A stretch of 17,871 bases of DNA from an uncultured Treponema sp. GTDB lineage: Bacteria; Spirochaetota; Spirochaetia; Treponematales; Treponemataceae. Shown here one piece after another: positions 7,817-15,030 of this stretch. The position numbers and the translations under genes were made by a program. The stretch is taken from assembly GCA_937893155.1 (NCBI GenBank), contig CALBGU010000178.1, positions 1 through 17,871 of the forward strand, written 5' to 3'. Every line of letters begins with the position of its first letter. Within the stretch, counting starts at the first letter, position 1. The notes under the pieces were generated by a model, which saw nothing but the letters and a program-made list of their open reading frames with translations, did not search any database and was not told the DNA's origin.

Positions 7817-7838
7817 CTTTTTCGCAGAATCGTTAAAA

Positions 7839-7927
7839 GTATGCTGTCATTATCTCACTTTGACATTCTCTGTCGCGCACGACGCGATATTCCCGTGTCA
7901 AGCAATCGGAATGACAGAAAGGCATAC
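7839..7927. repeat. Nested inverted-repeat element after cas2
   Basis: Outer arms GTATGCTGTCATT (7839-7851) and AATGACAG-aaag-GCATAC (7910-7927) are complementary apart from a 4-nt insertion. Inside lie TTGACA (7860-7865) with TGTCAA (7896-7901), and inside those GTCG (7872-7875) with CGAC (7880-7883). The element could extrude as a cruciform or fold as RNA. There is no T run, so it is not a simple terminator. It resembles a small MITE or REP-like element in design, but I cannot place it in a family. Confidence 0.55.
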
Positions 7928-7930
7928 ATT

Positions 7931-8030
7931 CTGTTATCAGCGGCTGATACAGATGTGTTCAGCCTTAGAATACACGTGTAATCAAGGGCTGATAACACGT
8001 GTACAAGCCGCTGATTACACGTGTAACACG
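7931..8030. repeat. Tandem array of alternating short palindromes (ACACGTGT type)
   Basis: ACACGTGT occurs at 7972-7979, 7995-8002 and 8017-8024, a period of 23 then 22 bp. Between them lie 13-mers related to ATCAGCCCTTGAT or its complement. The left edge is a near-perfect palindrome CTGTTATCAGCGGCTGATACAG (7931-7952), written here in its centre form TATCAGC-G-GCTGATA. A degenerate unit (AGATGTGTTCAGCC) sits between. It is not a CRISPR array: units are too short and the palindromes abut. It fills most of the 353 bp between cas2 and argS, which holds no gene. Confidence 0.7.
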
Positions 8031-8102
8031 GGCAGGACACACAATGCGACAGCGGCAGGAACAGACCGTCTTGAGATAGTGAAAAATAGCGAAAGAAATA
8101 TA

Positions 8103-8131
8103 CTGACCAAAAAAAGATTTTCTGCTATAGT
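8103..8131 (+). promoter_or_regulatory. argS promoter
   Basis: CTGACC (8103-8108, 4 of 6 to the -35 consensus), 17 bp, then TATAGT (8126-8131) with an extended -10 TGC just before it. The start would be near 8138, about 30 nt ahead of the argS ATG. It separates argS from the cas operon. Confidence 0.6.
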
Positions 8132-8169
8132 ATGGAAAAAGTTTGCACTCACGATAGCTAGGAGTTTTT

Positions 8170-9984
8170 ATGGCAGATACAAAGGAAATATGCCGCGCGT
8201 TTGTCTGCGAGGCATTGCATACATTAAAAGCGCAAAAAGGAATTGAAATCGAGATAGACGCTGGCAAAATTGCCGCAGAAATACCGCCGAACCCCGAAAT
8301 GGGCGATTTAGGTTTCCCGATGTTCCCGTTCGCGAAGGCGTTTAGAAGTGCGCCTGTCGCGATTGCGAAGGAAGTCGCGGCGCTTATCGGCAAAAAAGAT
8401 GCAGGCGAGTTCTTTGCGGTCGGTCCGTATGTGAATGTGCGGCTCGATAAGGCGGCTGAAGCGGCAAAAATCCTTTCTAAAATCGAAAAAGAGGGAGAGG
8501 AGTACGGCTCTTTGCTCGAAGACGGCACAAAGGCGCTCGCTGGTCGTCGGGTGATGGTGGAGTTTTCAAGCCCGAACACAAACAAGCCGCTTCACCTCGG
8601 ACACATGAGAAACGATGCGCTCGGTGAATCGGTGAGCCGCATTTTGAAGAAGGCTGGCGCGGAGGTGTGCAAAGTCGATTTGATTAACAACCGCGGTATT
8701 CATATCTGTAAATCGATGCTCGCGTACAAGCTCTTTCACGAGGCGAACGGCGACACTCCCGAAAAGCTCGGTATGAAGGGCGACCATTTTGTCGGTCAGT
8801 GCTATGTGGAGTTTGACCGCTATCTCAAGGGCGAAAAGGATAAACCTGAAAGTGCGCACCCCGAAGTGCAGGAGCAGGCGGAGGAAATGCTTCGCAAGTG
8901 GGAAGCGGGCGACGAGGAAACGCGCAAGCTGTGGCAGATGATGAATGATTGGACGTTCAACGGTGTGAAAGAAACCTATGACCGCACAGGCGTGGCGTTC
9001 GACAAGTTCTATTTCGAGAGCGAAACGTATCTCAAGGGAAAAGATGAGATTCAGAAAGGACTCGAAAAAGGTGTGTTCTTCAAAGCGGCGGACGGAAGTG
9101 TGCGCGTGGACGTAACGGAGGCGGTCGGCAAGGGCAAGGACGGCGAAGACCACGAGAAAGTGCTTTTGCGAAAAGACGGCACATCGGTCTACATCACGCA
9201 GGACATCGGTACGGCAATCAGCCGCCACAACGATTGGGCGTTTAATGAGCTTGTTTATGTTGTCGCGACGGAGCAGAATTTCCATTTCAAAGTGTTGTTC
9301 TACATCTTGAAGAAGCTCGGTTTTGACTGGGCGGAGAAACTGCACCACCTTGCGTACGGCTTGGTCAATTTGCCGAATGGACGAATGAAGAGCCGCGAAG
9401 GCACGGTTGTTGACGCGGACGATTTGATTGATTCATTGCACGCGGACGCTCTCAAGGCGATTCAAGAGCGCGGGCGCGAGGACGAAGTGGGGAACGCGGA
9501 CGACGTGGCGGAGAAAGTTGCGTTGGCGGCGTTGCATTACTATTTGTTGCAGGTGTCGCCTGTGAAAGATATGGTCTTTAATCCTGAGGAATCTTTGAGT
9601 TTCAACGGCAATACAGGACCGTATTTGCAGTATATGGGCGCGCGCATCAGCTCGATTTTGCGAAAGGCGCACGACGCTGGAGTGGAGGCGGACGCAAGCG
9701 GTGTTGCTTTGCTCAAAGGCGCGGAGGAATGGGAACTGGTGAAGACGCTCGGCGAGTTCCCCTCTCTTGTGGCTCGTGCGGCGGAAAGCCTTGACCCGAG
9801 CATTGTGGCGAATTATCTGTATGCGGTGTCAAAGGCGTTCAGCAAGTTCTATCAGACAAGCCCGATTTTGTCTGTAGAGGACAAAAAGCTCTCTGGCGCG
9901 CGCTTGTATCTTGCGAAATGCACGCTCACGGTGCTGAAGAACGCTTTTGATTTGGTTCTTGTTCAGTACCTCGACAAGATGTGA
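8170..9984 (+). CDS. argS: Arginyl-tRNA synthetase
   Basis: This class I synthetase charges tRNA-Arg in the cytoplasm. The 604-residue protein has the N-terminal Arg-tRNA synthetase domain, the HIGH-type motif HLGHMR (from residue 142, in the stretch NTNKPLHLGHMRNDALGESV), and a KMSKS-equivalent MKSRE at residues 406-410 in GRMKSREGTVVDADDLI. The C-terminal anticodon-binding helices include NGNTGPYLQYMGARISSILRKA. AGGAG at 8160-8164 fixes ATG 8170. It stands alone with its own promoter and a terminator at 10115-10151. Confidence 0.97.
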   Translation: MADTKEICRAFVCEALHTLKAQKGIEIEIDAGKIAAEIPPNPEMGDLGFPMFPFAKAFRSAPVAIAKEVAALIGKKDAGEFFAVGPYVNVRLDKAAEAAKILSKIEKEGEEYGSLLEDGTKALAGRRVMVEFSSPNTNKPLHLGHMRNDALGESVSRILKKAGAEVCKVDLINNRGIHICKSMLAYKLFHEANGDTPEKLGMKGDHFVGQCYVEFDRYLKGEKDKPESAHPEVQEQAEEMLRKWEAGDEETRKLWQMMNDWTFNGVKETYDRTGVAFDKFYFESETYLKGKDEIQKGLEKGVFFKAADGSVRVDVTEAVGKGKDGEDHEKVLLRKDGTSVYITQDIGTAISRHNDWAFNELVYVVATEQNFHFKVLFYILKKLGFDWAEKLHHLAYGLVNLPNGRMKSREGTVVDADDLIDSLHADALKAIQERGREDEVGNADDVAEKVALAALHYYLLQVSPVKDMVFNPEESLSFNGNTGPYLQYMGARISSILRKAHDAGVEADASGVALLKGAEEWELVKTLGEFPSLVARAAESLDPSIVANYLYAVSKAFSKFYQTSPILSVEDKKLSGARLYLAKCTLTVLKNAFDLVLVQYLDKM

Positions 9985-9985
9985 G

Positions 9986-10041
9986 GACGCACAGCGGCTT
10001 TTGTAAAAGGCTCTTTTGTAAGACGCACAGCGGCTTTTGTA
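9986..10041 (+). repeat. Direct repeat of 20 bp just after argS
   Basis: The 20-mer GACGCACAGCGGCTTTTGTA occurs at 9986-10005 and again, without change, at 10022-10041, a 36-bp period. It begins 1 bp after the argS stop. The spacer between (aaaggctcttttgtaa) contains a partial echo of the same motif. No coding role is apparent. Confidence 0.85.
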
Positions 10042-10114
10042 TAGAGCGTATAAAATCGTGCCGCTATTTGTTTTTGAAATATCTTTGAGAGATATTCCCA
10101 CACGGTGTGAAAAA

Positions 10115-10151
10115 AGGCTTGCACTGCTTCTTTCGGTGCAAGTCTTTTTTT
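10115..10151 (+). terminator. Rho-independent terminator of argS
   Basis: Arms AGGCTTGCAC (10115-10124) and GTGCAAGTCT (10136-10145) pair with one G-U around an 11-nt loop, followed by seven T's to 10151. Confidence 0.85.
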
Positions 10152-10224
10152 GCGCTGTTTCGCAATGCCGATACACGCAAAATGTGCCGATATTATTTTG
10201 ATAAAAATTATTTTAGGAGATTTT

Positions 10225-11388
10225 ATGAAACCAAGATTCAGCGATGACCCGCAGAAAATGCTGTTCGCCCTCGTGGGCTACATTGGCGGACTTTTGTGCA
10301 TTGCAATTATCGTGTTCTGCGCCGTTCGCCACACTCAGAAAAAAAAAGCCGAAAACACCCAAATCGTTCTTGACCTTGAAGCAGGAGCAGAAAACATTGA
10401 GGAAGAAGCCTTGAACGATGATTGGAATGCCGACGAACATCGCGGCTCGGCGTATGCACGGGAAGAGCTGTCGGGCGAAGTTATGCAATTCGGAGAAATT
10501 TGGGGCTATGTGATGGCAAAGCGCGAAGACGAATTTGACTACAGTATGCCGCTGACCGACATCGGTTATTTTTCGGCAGACGTAAACTCCTACGGCGAAC
10601 TTTCTACGCTCAATCGTGGCGACAATTTTGCGGCGTTTTCTGGGCGAATCCATTTAGTGTCCACCTGCGAAAGCCGCGCGCTCACCCATTTTGTGCTCGA
10701 CCCCGCGTACAGCGTGCGCGACCGCCTCGTAAAATCGCTGATTGCCGCAAGCGCAAACTACGACGGCTTGCAGATTGATTACGAGCTGGTGCCTGCCCGC
10801 GACGGAAAGCATTTTCTGGAGTTTTTGCGCCTCTTGAAAGCAGGTTTGGGCGATAAAATTCTGTCCGTCGCCATTCCCGCCCGTGTGCGCACCATAAAGG
10901 GCGACGTGTACAGCTACCGCGCGCTTGCCGCCGTCGTTGACCGCATTATCGTGATGGCATACGATGAGCATTGGTCCACGAGCGAGCCCGGCTCAATCGC
11001 GTCTATACCGTGGAGCCGCCGCGTGGGAGAATATTCTGCGAGCGTGATTCCAAGCGAAAAACTCGTGATGGGATTGCCGTTTTACGGGCGCACATGGGGC
11101 GATTTCACCACAAATAAAGCGTATTATTTCAGCGGAATCAATCGTCTTTTGACCGAAAATCACATTCATACCATCGAACGCGATGATAACGTGCCGTATT
11201 TTTCGTTCAAAAAAGAAATCACGATTACCGGCTATTTTGAAGACGAGCAATCGCTCCTTGCGCGCACACGGCTTTACAAAGACCTCGGCATAAAAAATCT
11301 GGCGTTCTGGCGCGTGGGGCAGGAAGACGGCGAATATTGGAAATGGATTTCCTCCGAAAACGCCGACGTAGAGCCGTCAGAAGAATAA
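10225..11388 (+). CDS. Membrane-anchored GH18-family glycosidase (YaaH/SleL-like)
   Basis: The 387-residue protein starts with a short cytoplasmic tail and one hydrophobic segment (about residues 12-36), which should leave the rest outside the inner membrane. The catalytic GH18 motif is seen as YDGLQIDYE, with Asp185 and the proton donor Glu187; the middle Asp of the DxxDxDxE pattern is Gln183, as polar replacements also occur in YaaH/SleL-type hydrolases. Downstream barrel strands fit the family: RIIVMAYDEHW, then PSEKLVMGLPFYGRTWGD, and NLAFWRVGQEDG near the end. Family members cleave chitin or peptidoglycan-type glycans; a cell-wall role is an inference from the lack of chitin-binding modules. 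ATG 10225 is set by AGGAGA (10215-10220); an earlier in-frame ATG at 10150 overlaps the argS terminator. It looks monocistronic. Confidence 0.85.
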   Translation: MKPRFSDDPQKMLFALVGYIGGLLCIAIIVFCAVRHTQKKKAENTQIVLDLEAGAENIEEEALNDDWNADEHRGSAYAREELSGEVMQFGEIWGYVMAKREDEFDYSMPLTDIGYFSADVNSYGELSTLNRGDNFAAFSGRIHLVSTCESRALTHFVLDPAYSVRDRLVKSLIAASANYDGLQIDYELVPARDGKHFLEFLRLLKAGLGDKILSVAIPARVRTIKGDVYSYRALAAVVDRIIVMAYDEHWSTSEPGSIASIPWSRRVGEYSASVIPSEKLVMGLPFYGRTWGDFTTNKAYYFSGINRLLTENHIHTIERDDNVPYFSFKKEITITGYFEDEQSLLARTRLYKDLGIKNLAFWRVGQEDGEYWKWISSENADVEPSEE

Positions 11389-11409
11389 CAGCACTGAATG
11401 ATAGGAAAT

Positions 11410-11457
11410 ATGCCATACAAAAACGTGTTTTCTGCCGCACGCTATGGCATTTTTTTT
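11410..11457 (+). terminator. Terminator after the GH18 gene
   Basis: ATGCCATA (11410-11417) pairs with TATGGCAT (11443-11450), followed by T's to 11457. The large loop holds a second small stem (CGTG with CACG). An ATG at 11444 lies within the stem, so it is not the ybaK start. Confidence 0.7.
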
Positions 11458-11467
11458 GAAATATGCG

Positions 11468-11473
11468 TATGAT
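11468..11473 (+). promoter_or_regulatory. Possible -10 box for ybaK
   Basis: TATGAT lies 6 nt before the ybaK ATG (11480); no good -35 box is visible at the right distance and no ribosome site separates it from the ATG. If used, transcription would start at or next to the A of the ATG. Confidence 0.35.
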
Positions 11474-11479
11474 ATTTTT

Positions 11480-11968
11480 ATGAAAAAGACAAATGCAATG
11501 CGCATTTTGGATAGCGCAAAAATAAGGTACGAAACCGCTTCTTACGATGATGACGGCGAGCACGAGCTTTCGCACGGTGCTGCGGCAAGAACGGCAGAAA
11601 AGCTCGGCATAAATCCCGCACAGGTGTTCAAAACGATTGTGATGCGCACGGATTCCAAGGAAGTCGTGGTGTTTTGCCAGAGCGCAACATCGGAAATCAA
11701 TCTCAAAAAAGCGCGCGCGGCGTGCGGTGCAAAGGAGTTGTCGCCGGTAAAAAGCGAGGAGCTTTTATCGCTCACGGGGTATGTGCGCGGCGGGTGCAGT
11801 CCGCTCGGAATGAAGCGAAAATTCCGCACGTTCATTGATGAAAGCGCGCTGTTGCACGAAAAGGTGTATGTGAGCGCGGGACTTCGCGGAGAGCAGATTT
11901 GCCTTGCTCCTGCCGATTTGGTCAAGGCGTGCTCTGCCGAAACGTGCGATTTAATTCTTGAGGCGTAA
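11480..11968 (+). CDS. ybaK: YbaK-family Cys-tRNA(Pro)/Cys-tRNA(Cys) deacylase
   Basis: YbaK proteins hydrolyse Cys wrongly attached to tRNA-Pro by prolyl-tRNA synthetase. The 162-residue protein has the expected VFKTIVM strand with the key Lys51, FCQSATSEINLKKA, and the GYVRGGCSPLGMKRKF loop, then DESALLHEKVYVSAGLRGEQICLAPADL. Length is normal for the family. The start at 11480 gives the family N-terminus (…NAMRILDSAKIRYE); the more upstream ATG at 11444 is inside a terminator. No ribosome site is seen. It is first of a three-gene run with the lipoprotein and phosphodiesterase genes. A ProX-type deacylase is the alternative within the superfamily. Confidence 0.88.
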   Translation: MKKTNAMRILDSAKIRYETASYDDDGEHELSHGAAARTAEKLGINPAQVFKTIVMRTDSKEVVVFCQSATSEINLKKARAACGAKELSPVKSEELLSLTGYVRGGCSPLGMKRKFRTFIDESALLHEKVYVSAGLRGEQICLAPADLVKACSAETCDLILEA

Positions 11969-11970
11969 CG

Positions 11971-12693
11971 ATGAAAAAATGGGGATTTTTGGCACTTTTT
12001 TCGGTGCTGGTACTTTTTTCGTGCGGCGAAAAAAAGAGCATTGAGGATACCGCTCTCAAAGTCAACGCGGAGGGCGCGATTCAGCTTTCGGTTCAGAATG
12101 CGCAAAGCGATTCGGAACATTCGTGGAATCTTTCGGAACGGAAAATCTGCGTCATTTTCGGCTACGGCTACAATTCCGACGAGTTTGTTTCTCAAGCGGT
12201 CGAGGAATTGTCTTCGCAATACGGGCTTGCCGAGGACGGCGGGCTTATCGTGCCGCTCGTTTTTCCGAATGATTTTTTGCACGCAGGCAGAGCGCGCATT
12301 TCGCTGCTGAAAGACCTCGTGTCGTCTTTCGATTTGGACGGAATGATTATTTTGGGCGCGCCAGAAGCCACAAACAAGGCTTTAGCCGCGATAGAAGACG
12401 ATTTTGGCGGTAAAAAATCGTATCCCGTGGTGGCATTTTTTCCGCAAGACGATATGCTCGCAATGGAATCGGTTTGCGATTTGGTTTTTGAAAAAACGCT
12501 CGATATTTCTTCCGAAGAAATGCTTTTGATTTTGAAAAAAACGGTGGACTATCTCCCCGCCTGCGCAGGTTCGCTCGAACTTCGCACCGAGATTGACCAC
12601 GCAAAGCAAATGCTCGGAGACATAAAAACAATAAAGCGCTATGTGGATAGCGATACGGGTCTGACTCCCGAAAATCATTTTATTTTGGAATAG
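11971..12693 (+). CDS. Putative lipoprotein, periplasmic-binding-like
   Basis: The 240-residue protein opens with a signal peptide ending in the lipobox LFSC (Cys18), so it should be an exported lipoprotein. After a low-complexity linker, the body has alternating strands and helices such as KICVIFGYGYNSDEFVSQAVEEL, then LDGMIILGAPEATNKAL and YPVVAFFPQDDMLAMESVCDLVFE, which read like the two-lobed fold of periplasmic binding proteins. I tentatively associate it with DUF3798-type proteins, which are uncharacterised. No function can be assigned. ATG 11971 is 2 bp after the ybaK stop with GAGG (11960-11963) inside the ybaK end, and yfcE starts 3 bp later, so the three are probably cotranscribed. 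Confidence 0.75.
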   Translation: MKKWGFLALFSVLVLFSCGEKKSIEDTALKVNAEGAIQLSVQNAQSDSEHSWNLSERKICVIFGYGYNSDEFVSQAVEELSSQYGLAEDGGLIVPLVFPNDFLHAGRARISLLKDLVSSFDLDGMIILGAPEATNKALAAIEDDFGGKKSYPVVAFFPQDDMLAMESVCDLVFEKTLDISSEEMLLILKKTVDYLPACAGSLELRTEIDHAKQMLGDIKTIKRYVDSDTGLTPENHFILE

Positions 12694-12696
12694 CCT

Positions 12697-13368
12697 ATGG
12701 ATTTGCAAAACGCGGCGCAACTGGCAACAGGATTTTGGGCAAGCGTACCTGATTTTGAATCGCTTTTACAAAAAAACAGGGTAAAAGCCCTCGTAATCTC
12801 AGATTCGCATTTTAACAAATTCGTGCTGAACGCCGTGCTGACTGCGTTTTCGGACGCTGACGCGCTGCTTTTTTGTGGCGACGGTATCGGGGACATCGTG
12901 GACAATGCGCATTTGCTGCCCGGTGCGGTTTCTTTTGTGCGCGGCAACAACGACCCGGGAACGTACCCGTTTGCGTTCGGCTCACGGCTGGAGCAGTTGA
13001 AAATCCCGCGCGTCGTGTCGGTGAGCATCGCAGATTGCCCGATTGTGATGACTCACGGCGATTCGTTCAGTTTTTTTGATTCCCTCAACGACAGCATTGA
13101 TTTTGCAAAAACAAGCGGCGCAAAAGTCGTTCTGTTTGGGCATTCGCATCGCGGCTGTTTTTTGCAAAAAGACGGCATTTTGGCGCTCAATCCCGGAAGC
13201 ATTTCTCGCCCGCGCGGCTGTCCTGCCAGTTTTGCGGTGCTGGATTTCGTGCGCGGCAAGCCACTCCCCGACTTCACTTTTTACAAAATCGACGCCGCCG
13301 AAAACGATGCTCCGTTTTGTTTTCGTCCCTTTATCCCAAAAGAATTCGTTGATGATTGGCTTTTATGA
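12697..13368 (+). CDS. YfcE/MJ0936-family metallophosphoesterase
   Basis: The 223-residue protein shows the complete calcineurin-type metal site: SDSH (Asp36, His38), FCGDG, RGNND, MTHGD and FGHSH, then LNPGSISRPR, the family's C-terminal signature. Members are two-metal phosphodiesterases with loosely defined substrates. The first 28 residues precede the usual start of the domain and form an unexplained extension; no ATG or GTG lies nearer the domain, so the ATG at 12697 stands. There is only a weak ribosome site (GGA near 12687), consistent with coupling to the lipoprotein gene 3 bp upstream. It converges with the gene on the other strand, leaving 3 bp between stops. Confidence 0.88.
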   Translation: MDLQNAAQLATGFWASVPDFESLLQKNRVKALVISDSHFNKFVLNAVLTAFSDADALLFCGDGIGDIVDNAHLLPGAVSFVRGNNDPGTYPFAFGSRLEQLKIPRVVSVSIADCPIVMTHGDSFSFFDSLNDSIDFAKTSGAKVVLFGHSHRGCFLQKDGILALNPGSISRPRGCPASFAVLDFVRGKPLPDFTFYKIDAAENDAPFCFRPFIPKEFVDDWLL

Positions 13369-13371
13369 TGT

Positions 13372-15030
13372 TTACGACTCGGTTTCGCAAAGAAACGACA
13401 ATCCAAGCTGAATGTCTTTTAAGAAAGAATCGATTTCTGCCCGAACGCGCTTGAGAAATTGCGGCTCGACACTCGGCGAAAATCCGTCCGGGAAATGCAG
13501 ATATAAATAATCGCGTTCCGAAAGCAGCGAAAGGATTGCCTCCGAAAGTCCGCGCTGTTTTTCATCTTCCGCCAATGCCTTTTCCCCAAAAATCAAAAGC
13601 TCTTTGAGGTGCGTCAATGCCTTTTCTTCCGCGCAATAAAAATCGCGAATTTTTTGCGAAAGGTCGTGATTTTTTTTCACATTCGGCAAAAAATGCGCCT
13701 TCGACTGCACTCTGCTCAGAAACGCGCCCAGTTCAGCCGAAGAAACACACGGAATAGAAAGCGGCAATCCCGATTCTCCCGCATCGAACAAAAACGGCGT
13801 TCCCGCAAAATAGCGCGCAAACAAATCCGCGTAGCCCGAGAGATTTTTTGTAGTTATCGCACGGTTGCCGTCTTTACCGACACATTTTTCCGCTCCCACG
13901 CCAAACGCCGCGTCCATATTATCCACGCCAAAAAGCCGCGTTATTGAGCGAAGGCGTTTTTTGTGCTGCGGAGCTTCCTTTGTGTGCGTCGCGCCCGCCT
14001 TGTACGAAAAATCAAGCCCTGCAACAAAAATCGGGATTTCGGGTTGAGAGCGCAACAGCAGAGCAATCTGCACCGCCGTCAAGCCCACCGAGCCGAGCGG
14101 TTCAATTTCAGTCGGCAAAATCGAAAGCCGTTTAAGCCGCGCAAGATACGTCGCATCATCGTATTTTGACAAAAATGCCGCCACCGATTTCGCACCGACC
14201 TTTCGGCGAATCGTTCGCGAACACAAATCGGCAATCAAAACGCTTTTTTCCACTCCTGCGCCCGCAAAACACGCATCAATCGCACTTTGCGCCTCCACGG
14301 TAACTACCGCGTCAGCAAAAATGCCGTGCGCCTTGAGCGGTAAAACCGCCGCATCCACCGCAATGATAACGCATTTTTCGAGAAGAGATTTCGGGATTTT
14401 TTTCAGCAACAACTCAGTGCTTTCTCCCGCACCAAAAACAAAAATCGGGCTTGAGACACTTTTTTCAAGCACACCAAACGGAATTGCCTCAGAAAACCGC
14501 CCAAGCGATTTCATCACATTATGCGAAAAAATGCGCCCAAAACGAACAAGAGTTATCCTATTTTTCCAAAAAACCGAAATTGCGTCTTGGATTTCGGCAA
14601 AAAATGAGGCATATTCCTCGCGAAAAAACTGAACGCCTGCACTCAAATCGACTCGGATTGCCCGCTTTATTTTTCCCGTGCGAATCAATGCCGCCGCGTA
14701 TTTTTTTGCTTCCGCTGTATTCAGCAGATGCACCTCAACGGGCAATTCGGCGATTTTTTCCGCGCATAAAGCAAACAGATTCAGCTCATTTTCCACCGCA
14801 ATTATCGGGCACTGCTCTGGAAGTTTGGCAATCAAATCATCAACACCATAACAAAACGCAGGCGAAAAAAGAAAAACCAAAGTCCCGGGCAAAACGGAAA
14901 GATTTTCTACCGCCGCTTTTATAGCGCGCTCGGGATTGTATCGAGAATAAAGGAATTTACCCTTGTAAGAAACGGAAAAGCCCTGACCAGCAGAAACCAG
15001 AGAGGGCTTTTCTTCAAAATTTTCAGCCAT
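13372..15030 (-). CDS. DUF115/MptE-like (Maf-related) protein
   Basis: The 552-residue protein has the DUF115 (6-hydroxymethylpterin diphosphokinase MptE-like) core: a Rossmann-like glycine loop IFVFGAGES (about residues 196-204), then VIIAVDAAVLPLKAHGIFAD leading to VVTVEAQSA, and GSVGLTAVQIALLL (313-326) followed by IFVAGLDFSYKAGATH (334-349). The same core occurs in motility accessory factors (Maf), which add nonulosonic sugars to flagellin in Campylobacter and Helicobacter, and in archaeal MptE. In a motile spirochaete a flagellin-modifying role is plausible but unproven. Its ATG directly follows the stop of the PpiD-like gene with no gap, so translation is probably coupled and no separate promoter is needed. 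Confidence 0.8.
   Translation of the reverse strand: MAENFEEKPSLVSAGQGFSVSYKGKFLYSRYNPERAIKAAVENLSVLPGTLVFLFSPAFCYGVDDLIAKLPEQCPIIAVENELNLFALCAEKIAELPVEVHLLNTAEAKKYAAALIRTGKIKRAIRVDLSAGVQFFREEYASFFAEIQDAISVFWKNRITLVRFGRIFSHNVMKSLGRFSEAIPFGVLEKSVSSPIFVFGAGESTELLLKKIPKSLLEKCVIIAVDAAVLPLKAHGIFADAVVTVEAQSAIDACFAGAGVEKSVLIADLCSRTIRRKVGAKSVAAFLSKYDDATYLARLKRLSILPTEIEPLGSVGLTAVQIALLLRSQPEIPIFVAGLDFSYKAGATHTKEAPQHKKRLRSITRLFGVDNMDAAFGVGAEKCVGKDGNRAITTKNLSGYADLFARYFAGTPFLFDAGESGLPLSIPCVSSAELGAFLSRVQSKAHFLPNVKKNHDLSQKIRDFYCAEEKALTHLKELLIFGEKALAEDEKQRGLSEAILSLLSERDYLYLHFPDGFSPSVEPQFLKRVRAEIDSFLKDIQLGLSFLCETES

Noticed and set aside
7931..8030. The palindrome array as a CRISPR array
   Set aside because: Units are 22-23 bp, divergent, without unique spacers, and end in nothing like the TTGAAAC handle.
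7761..8246. A 161-codon plus-strand frame running from the cas2 end through the repeats into argS
   Set aside because: It overlaps both genes out of frame and is composed largely of repeat-derived sequence.
7965..8585. A 206-codon minus-strand frame overlapping the palindrome array and argS
   Set aside because: It is the shadow of argS; its repetitive C-terminus (…TRVISGLYTCYQPLITRV) merely translates the palindromes.
8566..9348. A 260-codon minus-strand frame opposite argS
   Set aside because: Long antisense frames are common opposite GC-biased codons; argS has all its motifs on the plus strand.
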